IMG/VR virus record: IMGVR_UViG_3300028384_000937
Location: 1-31,049 of that record
Source: a virus
Reading direction: 5' to 3' (one strand)
Length of the DNA stretch: 31,049 bases
Below the pieces are notes generated by a model. The model worked only from the letters and a program-made list of their open reading frames with translations, searched no databases and was not told the origin of the DNA. Positions 7,362 through 14,496 of the stretch are shown here, one piece after another (position 1 is the first letter of the stretch; the number at the start of each line of letters is the position of its first letter). The position numbers and the translations under genes are program-made.

Positions 7362-8015
7362 ATGTTTGAAGGACGTGAATATCTAGTAAGCGATTTAAAG
7401 TATCTCAAATTAAATTTAACTTTTCCGTATAAAGAAGCATGCCAAGAAGTTATAAATTTGAAACAAAAGTTTGTAGAATATAGATCTACATACGATACAA
7501 AGGGTTGGGCTAGTTTGCCCATAGTAGGTCGTTCAAGTACCGAGCCGTATGCATGGAATGTTTACAACTATAAAGATGCAAGAGATGCTGCGCCAGACAT
7601 GAAGTGGACTGAAATTGCAGACCTATGTCCTGTAACTACTGCGTGGTTAAAAGAAGTATTTCCTAGCAATAGTTACGGTAGAACACGTTTTATGCTTTTA
7701 GAAGCAGGCGGAATAATCGAACCGCATACGGACACAGAACATAGTGTACTAGGTGCAATAAACGTTGCTATTACAAATCCTAAAGATTGTGTATGGAAAT
7801 GGAATGACGGAGAAACTCTAGAATTTCAGCCAGGGGATGTGTATGCTATGAATCTAAGTTACGAACATAGTGTAGTAAATCCTGCACAAGAAGATAGATA
7901 TCATTTAATTATACATCATTACGATAGTACACAAGACTATTTAAACTTAGTAAAAGAATCACTCAAGGAGCAAAATGCAAAAGGTAGCTTTCATTATAGT
8001 GCCGAGCTTTTCTAA
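7362..8015 (+). CDS. Aspartyl/asparaginyl beta-hydroxylase-like oxygenase
   Basis: The protein has 217 residues. It shows the clearest hydroxylase signature of the window: RTRFMLLEAGG, then PHTDTEH with H122-x-D124, a central WNDGETLEFQPGDVYAMNL strand pair, H169 in YEHSVVN and R179 in EDRYHLIIHH for 2-oxoglutarate. The first about 100 residues are a helical N-terminal region. The gene has no ribosome binding site but a late octamer 5 nt before ATG. Its 3' end overlaps the next gene by 41 nt, and that gene has its own AAGGAG inside this one. The target may be a peptide Asp/Asn side chain or a metabolite. Confidence 0.8.
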   Translation: MFEGREYLVSDLKYLKLNLTFPYKEACQEVINLKQKFVEYRSTYDTKGWASLPIVGRSSTEPYAWNVYNYKDARDAAPDMKWTEIADLCPVTTAWLKEVFPSNSYGRTRFMLLEAGGIIEPHTDTEHSVLGAINVAITNPKDCVWKWNDGETLEFQPGDVYAMNLSYEHSVVNPAQEDRYHLIIHHYDSTQDYLNLVKESLKEQNAKGSFHYSAELF

Positions 8016-9258
8016 AAGCGAATGGCTGAACAACAAATTACTTGAAATTACTCGCACATTTGTTAACCTTGCAAATGTAGGTAACTGCCAGGTGTACGAA
8101 GTAACTGACTATACGGATATTCAAAACTATAAAGACACTGCTGACTTGTTAGTTGTAATAGGTGCCGGAAATGTAATTGTAGATAGAGATTACTTTTGGA
8201 AAAAGTTAAACACAATTACAGACGACTTCGGTGTATTAGGGAATTTGATACAGCACGAAAACGACGACTTGCCACATTTACACGAACAATGTTTTATTAT
8301 AAGATCTAAACTAGTAGACGATATCGATTTCGAACCAGGAACTATTACCGATCATAAAATAACTAGAACTAAAAAAAGTATGCACGGAGATTATGCTCCT
8401 GTAGAAGTTTTTCTCGACAAAGACATTACAGAGCAAACAGCAGGATGGGGTTCAAAAATAATTTTAAAATCTCTAAAGGAAGGATTTAGAGTAAGGAACT
8501 TCGACCATGGTTGGAGATACGGAGGCACTAGTAGGTTTGTACAAGAAGGTATTCCTGTAAGAAGTTATGTATATCCTAAAAAGTCTACAACAGAATTTGA
8601 ACAAGCACATAAGTCATTTACGCTTGTTCCAGGATTAGACGAATCACAAGAACTATATATGAACGCTGTACTAGATTACAGGAAGTATAATTCAGTAAAT
8701 ATCTGGAGTTGGGATCCTACTATTATAGATCACGATACTCATACTGTTGCTGTCCCTGCTACAGGATTTTTAGCAGAAATAACTGCATATCATAACCGTG
8801 CAAATAAAATAATATTTTACGATATAAACAAAAATAATTTAGATTTTAAAAAGTATCTTTACGAAAATTGGGACGGTAAAAACTATACAGAATTTGCACT
8901 AGACTACTGTAAAAGAAACAATTTAAAAACAGAACCAGAATCTGAAGTAGATGTTAAAGATGCAGAAAAATTTAACAAAAACACTCAAGAACTGATTTTT
9001 AACAACTGGCAAATGTTCAAAGATATGAATAAAGAATACATCGAAGTTGACATCATTAAAGAACCTAAAAAGCTATTTAATACACTAAGTACTGGTACAA
9101 TATTACATACTAGTACAATACTACAATACAATGTATATCCGTTTACGACAATATTATACGACAGAGAAGAAATAGAAACAGTGCAAAAATTAATAGAACA
9201 TACTAATGTAATGCACTACGAACCAGGAAAACGTCCAGATGAATTACTATTACAATAA
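7975..9258 (+). CDS. Unknown 427-residue protein, possible glycosyltransferase-like/Rossmann two-domain
   Basis: AAGGAG at 7965-7970 precedes ATG 7975 by 4 nt, fixing the start inside the previous gene. The N-terminal half (FIIVPSFSKSEWLNNKLLEI..., LLVVIGAGNVIVDRDYFW, HLHEQCFIIRSKLV) has alternating strands and helices and a DRD, as in glycosyltransferase-like alpha/beta folds. The second half contains TVAVPATGFLAEITAYHN followed by KIIFYDINKNN, which resembles motifs I and II of a class I methyltransferase. No single family is recognised, and both assignments are tentative. It overlaps the following kinase-like gene by 20 nt and probably works with it. Confidence 0.5.
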   Translation: MQKVAFIIVPSFSKSEWLNNKLLEITRTFVNLANVGNCQVYEVTDYTDIQNYKDTADLLVVIGAGNVIVDRDYFWKKLNTITDDFGVLGNLIQHENDDLPHLHEQCFIIRSKLVDDIDFEPGTITDHKITRTKKSMHGDYAPVEVFLDKDITEQTAGWGSKIILKSLKEGFRVRNFDHGWRYGGTSRFVQEGIPVRSYVYPKKSTTEFEQAHKSFTLVPGLDESQELYMNAVLDYRKYNSVNIWSWDPTIIDHDTHTVAVPATGFLAEITAYHNRANKIIFYDINKNNLDFKKYLYENWDGKNYTEFALDYCKRNNLKTEPESEVDVKDAEKFNKNTQELIFNNWQMFKDMNKEYIEVDIIKEPKKLFNTLSTGTILHTSTILQYNVYPFTTILYDREEIETVQKLIEHTNVMHYEPGKRPDELLLQ

Positions 9259-9919
9259 TGTTCCAGGCAAGGGACTTTGTCGAAATAATTTGATTTATAC
9301 AAGTCTTATCAGCAACGACAAAAAAAGATTTGTGCAGTGGTATTACAATGACACTGAATATCATAAAGGCCAAAATCAAGTAGTAGATTCTAAACTAATG
9401 AACGAAAAGTTTTCTCGAGAAGTAAAATATTTAAGATTAATGGGAGAACACTATCCACATCTTGTTCCTAAATATTATATAGATATTAGTGAGAAAAAGA
9501 TTTACTTAGATGTAGAAGGTCCTGATATGTGGGAGCAAGTAGGCTGTACAGGTAAAGACTACTCTAGTGCATTACCTAACTGGAAGGATCAGATGCTAGA
9601 AATTATACAAGCACACAAGGATTTAGGTATCTACAAATATAGTATGCATCCTAGCAGTTATTTTGTAGTGGATGGTCAATTAAAAAGTATTAATTATTTC
9701 TTTACATATAGTGCAGAAGAAGACTCACTTGCACCTATGGATGTTATGAGTCATATAAGCGAAGATAGACAAAGTGTACTAATTCCTGCAATGGAAAATA
9801 TGGGCATTGATGTTAACACTCCGCAACCTTTAGATACGTTACAAGGATTATGCTTCGATAGTTTTAGAAATAATTTTAGCGACGATGTAATGGATGCTGC
9901 AAAAGCTATCTACAAATAA
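9239..9919 (+). CDS. Kinase-fold-like protein with degenerate catalytic motifs
   Basis: The protein has 226 residues starting at ATG 9239 within the end of the preceding gene. Motif order resembles aminoglycoside-phosphotransferase or RIO-type small kinases: KFSREVKYLRLMGEHYPHLV for the helix-C region, YIDISEKKIYLDVEGPDMWE for the hinge, and QMLEIIQAHKDLGIYKYSMH with PSSYFVVDGQLKSINYFFTY at the catalytic and metal loops. The expected Asp residues of HxD and DFG appear as Tyr/Ser and Asn-Tyr, so it may be inactive as a kinase or use another chemistry. It ends convergently, overlapping the next minus-strand gene by 14 nt. Confidence 0.5.
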   Translation: MNYYYNNVPGKGLCRNNLIYTSLISNDKKRFVQWYYNDTEYHKGQNQVVDSKLMNEKFSREVKYLRLMGEHYPHLVPKYYIDISEKKIYLDVEGPDMWEQVGCTGKDYSSALPNWKDQMLEIIQAHKDLGIYKYSMHPSSYFVVDGQLKSINYFFTYSAEEDSLAPMDVMSHISEDRQSVLIPAMENMGIDVNTPQPLDTLQGLCFDSFRNNFSDDVMDAAKAIYK

Positions 9920-10568
9920 TAACATCAAAATCTGCAGGCAAGTGTTCTTCTAATTCTGTTAGTAAATTATTTTCTATTTTAAACACAATGCTAGAATCAA
10001 TTTTTTCGAAGTCTGCTGCCGTTCCATCTTTGAATAGTCTGTTGAGCCACAAACTTAGTGTATTGTCAAAAGTATACCTTGGATTATCACCAGCAGGTAT
10101 AACTTTTATTTCTAATGGATTAGCAAGCTCAACACGCTGTAATAACTTTCGTACTACTAGTTGTACACGTTTGAACTGACCGAAATTTGCTGCGGTGTGT
10201 GGTCTACCTGCATCCATTTCATACCATTTACCGTCGCATACTGTTTTATACATGTCAAGATGTTTTAAATCAATCAAATAACCTTCGTCACCAAAGATAT
10301 TTAAATGATATCTATCATCAATATCTGTATGCTGTGTATAACACTCTTTGCTTTCTAAACAAATTACTCTTGCTTCACCTATTGCAAATGGTAGTGTAGC
10401 AAGTATTTCTTCCCAAGGCGTATTTACATATTCGTCTTTTAATTGCCACGGATCATAAAAGAAATTACCAGTAGGATAATTTAAACTAGTTTTCATACTA
10501 TCTATAGTAGTAAGATCTATAGCATCTATATCTTCAATATTAACAGAATATTCAGTTTCAACTATCAT
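9906..10568 (-). CDS. Asp/Asn beta-hydroxylase-like oxygenase
   Basis: Two ATGs are available (10574 and 10568). The second, chosen here, lies 5 nt after the late octamer GGTAAATA, as in three other genes of this region, giving 220 residues. In that numbering the metal ligands are H80-x-D82 (YTQHTDIDDRYH), H124 (GRPHTAANFG) and R134 (QFKRVQLVV). The middle KWYEMDAGRPH is typical of the beta-hydroxylase cupin. The C-terminal about 80 residues form a separate helical extension. The gene is divergent from the PP-loop ATPase that opens the radical SAM operon and may supply an oxidation step of the same pathway. The substrate is unknown. Confidence 0.75.
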   Translation of the reverse strand: MIVETEYSVNIEDIDAIDLTTIDSMKTSLNYPTGNFFYDPWQLKDEYVNTPWEEILATLPFAIGEARVICLESKECYTQHTDIDDRYHLNIFGDEGYLIDLKHLDMYKTVCDGKWYEMDAGRPHTAANFGQFKRVQLVVRKLLQRVELANPLEIKVIPAGDNPRYTFDNTLSLWLNRLFKDGTAADFEKIDSSIVFKIENNLLTELEEHLPADFDVIICR

Positions 10569-10573
10569 ATACA

Positions 10574-10581
10574 TATTTACC
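10574..10581 (-). promoter_or_regulatory. Late octamer GGTAAATA, 5 nt before ATG 10568
   Basis: Minus strand: GGTAAATA, TGTAT, ATG. It is separated by one base from the plus-strand octamer at 10583-10590, repeating the back-to-back arrangement of 7341-7356. It implies a leaderless mRNA and argues for the second of two possible start codons. Confidence 0.6.
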
Positions 10582-10582
10582 G

Positions 10583-10590
10583 AGTAAATA
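10583..10590 (+). promoter_or_regulatory. Late octamer AGTAAATA, 5 nt before ATG 10596
   Basis: AGTAAATA, CTTTT, ATG. There is no Shine-Dalgarno sequence. It is the only promoter-like element seen for the plus-strand run of PP-loop ATPase and three radical SAM genes. Confidence 0.6.
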
Positions 10591-10595
10591 CTTTT

Positions 10596-11273
10596 ATGGA
10601 ACTATACTTGAACCCCGCTTGGGATAAAATAGGTATTAGCCTTAGCGGCGGAGCCGATAGTGCGCTTCTTGCATTTTTAATCTGTTCGCAGACTGATGCT
10701 GATATACATTTTAATACACAGATACGAATGTGGAAAACTCGTCCATGGGCTGAGCATATTGCAGACAATGTAGTAGACTGGTTTAAAAATAACTTTGACA
10801 ATTACTTTTATCATCACAAAAACTTGGTTCCGCCTGAACTTGAAGAACCTACAGATTATCTTATAAAAGACGAATACGGCAAAATGAAATCTGGTAATAG
10901 AATTATACTAAGATCTCATAATGAATACATTGCTCATAAATTTAAATTAGATGCACTATACGGTGGCATAAATTTAAACCCAGATATAGAATTCGAAGGC
11001 AGAGTAAAAGAAAGAGACGAAGGACATATTCCTCCTCATTTTGTACACGATGGTATTGACATTTGTCATCCTTTCGTGTATACTAAAAAAGACTGGATCG
11101 TCAAGCAATACTATAAGCACGATATATTAGATTTGTTTAATATTACTAGAAGTTGCGAAGGTGAGTTTGATGATCTAAATTATAAAACATATACACCAGG
11201 ACAAGAAGTTCCAGAATGCGGAGAATGTTTTTGGTGTAAAGAAAGAGATTGGGCAATTGAACAAGCCAAATAG
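10596..11273 (+). CDS. QueC-like PP-loop ATPase
   Basis: The protein has 225 residues. The N-terminus carries the PP-loop SGGADS (17-22), which binds ATP pyrophosphate in N-type ATP pyrophosphatases. The C-terminus has a zinc site like that of 7-cyano-7-deazaguanine synthase (QueC): C187, then C208, C211 and C214 in PECGECFWCKER. The central region diverges from typical QueC, and no queD, queE, folE or tgt-like gene is in the window, so a different amidation or adenylation is possible. It heads the plus-strand operon, and its 3' end overlaps the first radical SAM gene by 17 nt. An adenylating step that prepares a carboxylate or carbonyl for the following enzymes is plausible (inference). Confidence 0.75.
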   Translation: MELYLNPAWDKIGISLSGGADSALLAFLICSQTDADIHFNTQIRMWKTRPWAEHIADNVVDWFKNNFDNYFYHHKNLVPPELEEPTDYLIKDEYGKMKSGNRIILRSHNEYIAHKFKLDALYGGINLNPDIEFEGRVKERDEGHIPPHFVHDGIDICHPFVYTKKDWIVKQYYKHDILDLFNITRSCEGEFDDLNYKTYTPGQEVPECGECFWCKERDWAIEQAK

Positions 11274-12528
11274 TTGCACATTTTGTATGCACCCTTTTAC
11301 AGGACTTGCTACACGAGAAGACGGTGCTATTAAAGTATGCTGTCGTAGTCAGCCTATTGGCTGGATACAGAACGAAAATTTAGAAGAAGCGTGGAACAAT
11401 GATACTATGCGTGAGGTACGTAGACAAGTATTAAACAACGAGCGTCCAGATGTATGCAAACCATGCTTTGACCTTGAAGATCAGGGTGTACAGAGCTTAC
11501 GACAGCGTCATACAGCAGGGGTAATACCCGAAGCTAGGGTCAACTTATACCCTGACGCATTAGACACTTTAGACGAAGATTACAGCATGCCTTTTGAGTT
11601 TCCTACAATGGAAATCAAACTCAATAATTTGTGTAATTTAAAATGTCGTATGTGTAATCCTTTAGATAGTACAAGTTGGAAAGATTGGGATCAAGTTACA
11701 GATTTTTATAAAAAAGAAAATAACTATCTTATTCCCACAGTAGATGCACTAGTAGACAAACCAGGGCAATACATTGGCCCGTTTGACAATTCAGACAACT
11801 GGTGGACAAGTTTTGAAAAATTGTTGCCTTACTTTCGCCGTGTTGAGTTTGCCGGTGGCGAACCTTTAATGGATCCTTATCACTATAAGATACTAGACAA
11901 ACTTGCAGAGTACGGTGATAACATAGAGCTAAAGTATGCTACAAACGGTACTACGCTAGGTATAAAAGGCGGACGTACAATACACGACTATTGGCCTAAG
12001 TTTAAATCAATCGCTGTAAACGTAAGCATAGACGGTATACACGATGTCTATGAGTACATTAGAGGCAATGGCAAGTTTAGTGAAATAGAAGAAAACATCA
12101 AAGTGTTTAAATCGTTTCCAAATGTGAGCAGGGTAGTAGGTGCATTTACTGTTCAAGCAAATAACATATTGCAAATTTGTGATGTAATAGACTACTTCAT
12201 AAATGACATGGGCATTGTTTTCTATTCGCATAGAGTAAACTATCCAATGTCACTATCTGCACAAGTACTTCCACCAGAACTAAAGAAAAAAGTTATAAAT
12301 GATTTAGAAGATATGAAGGAAAAGGTACTTGATTATAAATTAGTACAACAGCACGAATTACTAAAAACTGTAACACTACAACAGATACAAGACAACATTA
12401 ACTTTCTAAAAGCAAAATGTATGCACGACACACATTGGCAAGATTGTATAGAATTTAATCGTAGACTAGATAAAACTCGTGGGCAAGATTTTTTAGCGAC
12501 TAACCCGGAGTTTAAACTGTATGTATAG
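11257..12528 (+). CDS. Radical SAM protein, 'twitch' type (group 1)
   Basis: The protein has 423 residues from TTG 11257. No ATG precedes the first conserved Cys, and the frame needs this segment, so a TTG start inside the upstream gene is the best choice. An N-terminal auxiliary-cluster region has C7, C10, C28, C29, C67 and C70 (CTFCMHPF, VCCR, VCKPC). The radical SAM motif is C126-NLK-C130-RM-C133, with GGEPLM in the TIM barrel. The last segment ends with the NPEFKLYV element shared by its paralogs at 17661 and 24326. It should bind one SAM-cleaving [4Fe-4S] cluster and at least one auxiliary cluster. The substrate is unknown. It overlaps the next gene by 8 nt. Confidence 0.85.
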   Translation: MNKPNSCTFCMHPFTGLATREDGAIKVCCRSQPIGWIQNENLEEAWNNDTMREVRRQVLNNERPDVCKPCFDLEDQGVQSLRQRHTAGVIPEARVNLYPDALDTLDEDYSMPFEFPTMEIKLNNLCNLKCRMCNPLDSTSWKDWDQVTDFYKKENNYLIPTVDALVDKPGQYIGPFDNSDNWWTSFEKLLPYFRRVEFAGGEPLMDPYHYKILDKLAEYGDNIELKYATNGTTLGIKGGRTIHDYWPKFKSIAVNVSIDGIHDVYEYIRGNGKFSEIEENIKVFKSFPNVSRVVGAFTVQANNILQICDVIDYFINDMGIVFYSHRVNYPMSLSAQVLPPELKKKVINDLEDMKEKVLDYKLVQQHELLKTVTLQQIQDNINFLKAKCMHDTHWQDCIEFNRRLDKTRGQDFLATNPEFKLYV

Positions 12529-13417
12529 TGTAACAAGTCGTTGGCTTCATCAAGATTCAATTAAAGTAGAATGGAATATTGGCAAACGATGTAATTTAGA
12601 CTGCGGCTACTGTCCTGCTGAAATACACGATAATTTTAGTAGTCATACCAAAGTAAAAGTAATGACAGATACAATTGATGCACTAGCAGAAATAGGCAAG
12701 CCGATACGTCTAAGTTTTACAGGTGGCGAACCTTGTGTACACCCTTATATAATAGACATAATAGATCATGCTGCACAAAGAGTAGATTGGATCAATATTA
12801 CAACTAATGGAACCTTGCCGCATAAATTATATGCAAGACTACCAGTTAGTCATTATGTTTTTAGTTTACACTTTGACAACGAAGTTTGGGAAAAGACTAT
12901 TAACAATGTTCTTTACTTTGCACAACTAAATGAAATAGAACGGGGTATTCCGTTTCAAGTTAATTTAATGGCACATCACGAACACATGGAAAAAGTAAAA
13001 AGAGCAGCAATACTTTTTGACGGTCATCATATTTCGTATGTTGTTAGAAGAATACGATGGACTGAAAAGCATGACTGGTTCGACGACATGAAATACGATA
13101 CTAAAGATTTAGATTGGATTTTAGAACAAAAAGCTACTGCAAAAGAAAATTGTATAATCGACGACAAAGAATTAATGCATGCCAACGATATTATTAAACA
13201 TCACAAAAATCAATTTGAAGGATGGAAGTGTAATGCCGGCTTAGAAAGTTTAATGATCAATTGGGACGGCGAAGTTCATCGTGCTACATGCAGAGTAGGC
13301 GGGAGCTTAGGAAATATATACAAAGGAAGTTTCGAACTGCCAGAAGAGTCAATTATATGCACACGTAAATTCTGTACTTGTGCTGCTGATATTCCGCTAA
13401 CAAAGGTTAAAGAATGA
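12521..13417 (+). CDS. Radical SAM protein with C-terminal SPASM-like cluster (group 3)
   Basis: The protein has 298 residues; the ATG overlaps the preceding stop, with CGGAG upstream. The catalytic motif is near the N-terminus, C24-NLD-C28-GY-C31, preceded by VEWNIGKR. FTGGEP follows at about 64-69, and ITTNGT forms the next strand. The C-terminal part carries GWKCNAG, then a Cys in RATC, and CTRKFCTC, which together can ligate an auxiliary [4Fe-4S] cluster as in SPASM/twitch enzymes. It is compact compared with its relatives at 13414, 15678, 16717 and 20733. The next gene starts in an ATGA overlap. The reaction is unknown. Confidence 0.85.
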   Translation: MYSVTSRWLHQDSIKVEWNIGKRCNLDCGYCPAEIHDNFSSHTKVKVMTDTIDALAEIGKPIRLSFTGGEPCVHPYIIDIIDHAAQRVDWINITTNGTLPHKLYARLPVSHYVFSLHFDNEVWEKTINNVLYFAQLNEIERGIPFQVNLMAHHEHMEKVKRAAILFDGHHISYVVRRIRWTEKHDWFDDMKYDTKDLDWILEQKATAKENCIIDDKELMHANDIIKHHKNQFEGWKCNAGLESLMINWDGEVHRATCRVGGSLGNIYKGSFELPEESIICTRKFCTCAADIPLTKVKE

Positions 13418-14496
13418 TTAAAACATCTGCAATAAATTTAACTAATCCTGAACCTATGATGGTTACTTGGGACTTAGGCAGGCGCTGTAACTACGACTGT
13501 ACATACTGCGAAGCAAGTAGACATAATAATTCTAGTCCACATGCTAGTTTAGATTCTATGAAAAATACTTTTAATTTTATTCAGGACTGGACTAAAAAAT
13601 ACAATGCGTTTAAAAAAGATCCACAACATATTAATATAGATTTTACAGGAGGAGAACCTACCGTTAATCCGCAGTTTTGGGAGATTGTAAAATATATTAA
13701 ACAACATAAGGGTTATAATGTAGGTCTAACAACTAACGGTACATGGCCTGAAAAAGACATAGATAAAATTTCTAAATATATAGACGGCATTACTATTAGT
13801 TGGCATGCAGAAGCAGATAAAAAATTAAAAGACCGTGTATTGCACAATATACTCAAAGTTAAAGAACATGACATTTGGCTGCAAGTAAACGTTATGTTAC
13901 ATTGTGATTATTTTGAAGAAGCAAAAGAAGTGTGTGCATTTTTAAAAGAACACAATGTAAAATATAACCCAGTTCCAATCGGTGACGGTACTATTGCAAA
14001 AGCAGGCTGGTTTACTGATACAGACGGCGTGTTACGTAGAACAAGCCACGAATACACAGAAGAACAACAAGAATGGTTTTGGAACGAAATTGGTATCAAA
14101 GACAAGGCGCAGCGTCCGACACAAGGTACAGAAGTAGGACGTAAATGTTGCGGCGGTCGTTGCTTAGAAGGCTTAGTTGAAGACAGTTGGCAACCTGTAA
14201 AACTTGTTGAAAATAAATTTCAAGGATGGCATTGCATGATTGACTGGTTCTTTTTACACATTGATCAAGAAACTGGAAATGTATATCATCATCAAACTTG
14301 TCAAGCACGTAAAGACGGAACAGTTGGTCCGATAGGTAATTTAGATGATACTCGTAAAATGCTAGACGAAGCAAATATTAGTAAACCTATTATATGTCCT
14401 AATGCAAGATGCGGATGCGGAATGTGTATCCCAAAAGCTAAAGAGCTAGACAATTTTAAAAATATTTGGAATCGTATTACAACTGTTGAATTATAA
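13414..14496 (+). CDS. Radical SAM protein with extra CCGG cluster motif (group 3)
   Basis: The protein has 360 residues with an ATGA start overlap and AAAGG upstream. The catalytic motif is C25-NYD-C29-TY-C32 after VTWDLGRR, with FTGGEP and LTTNGTWP in the barrel. A central RKCCGGRCLEG and C-terminal GWHC, HHQTC, CPNARCGCGMC make about nine further cysteines, enough for one or two auxiliary clusters. It is clearly paralogous to the enzyme at 15678 on the other strand: both share GWHC, a GxVGPIGxLxDT block and an ICxxxxCxCGxCxPKAK end. The gene ends tail to tail with the minus operon, overlapping by 20 nt. Confidence 0.88.
   Translation: MIKTSAINLTNPEPMMVTWDLGRRCNYDCTYCEASRHNNSSPHASLDSMKNTFNFIQDWTKKYNAFKKDPQHINIDFTGGEPTVNPQFWEIVKYIKQHKGYNVGLTTNGTWPEKDIDKISKYIDGITISWHAEADKKLKDRVLHNILKVKEHDIWLQVNVMLHCDYFEEAKEVCAFLKEHNVKYNPVPIGDGTIAKAGWFTDTDGVLRRTSHEYTEEQQEWFWNEIGIKDKAQRPTQGTEVGRKCCGGRCLEGLVEDSWQPVKLVENKFQGWHCMIDWFFLHIDQETGNVYHHQTCQARKDGTVGPIGNLDDTRKMLDEANISKPIICPNARCGCGMCIPKAKELDNFKNIWNRITTVEL

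Noticed and set aside
12521-13417. QueE (7-carboxy-7-deazaguanine synthase) as partner of the QueC-like ATPase
   Set aside because: It has a CxxxCxxC motif near the N-terminus but also a C-terminal SPASM-like cysteine block and is larger than QueE; no other preQ0 genes are seen.
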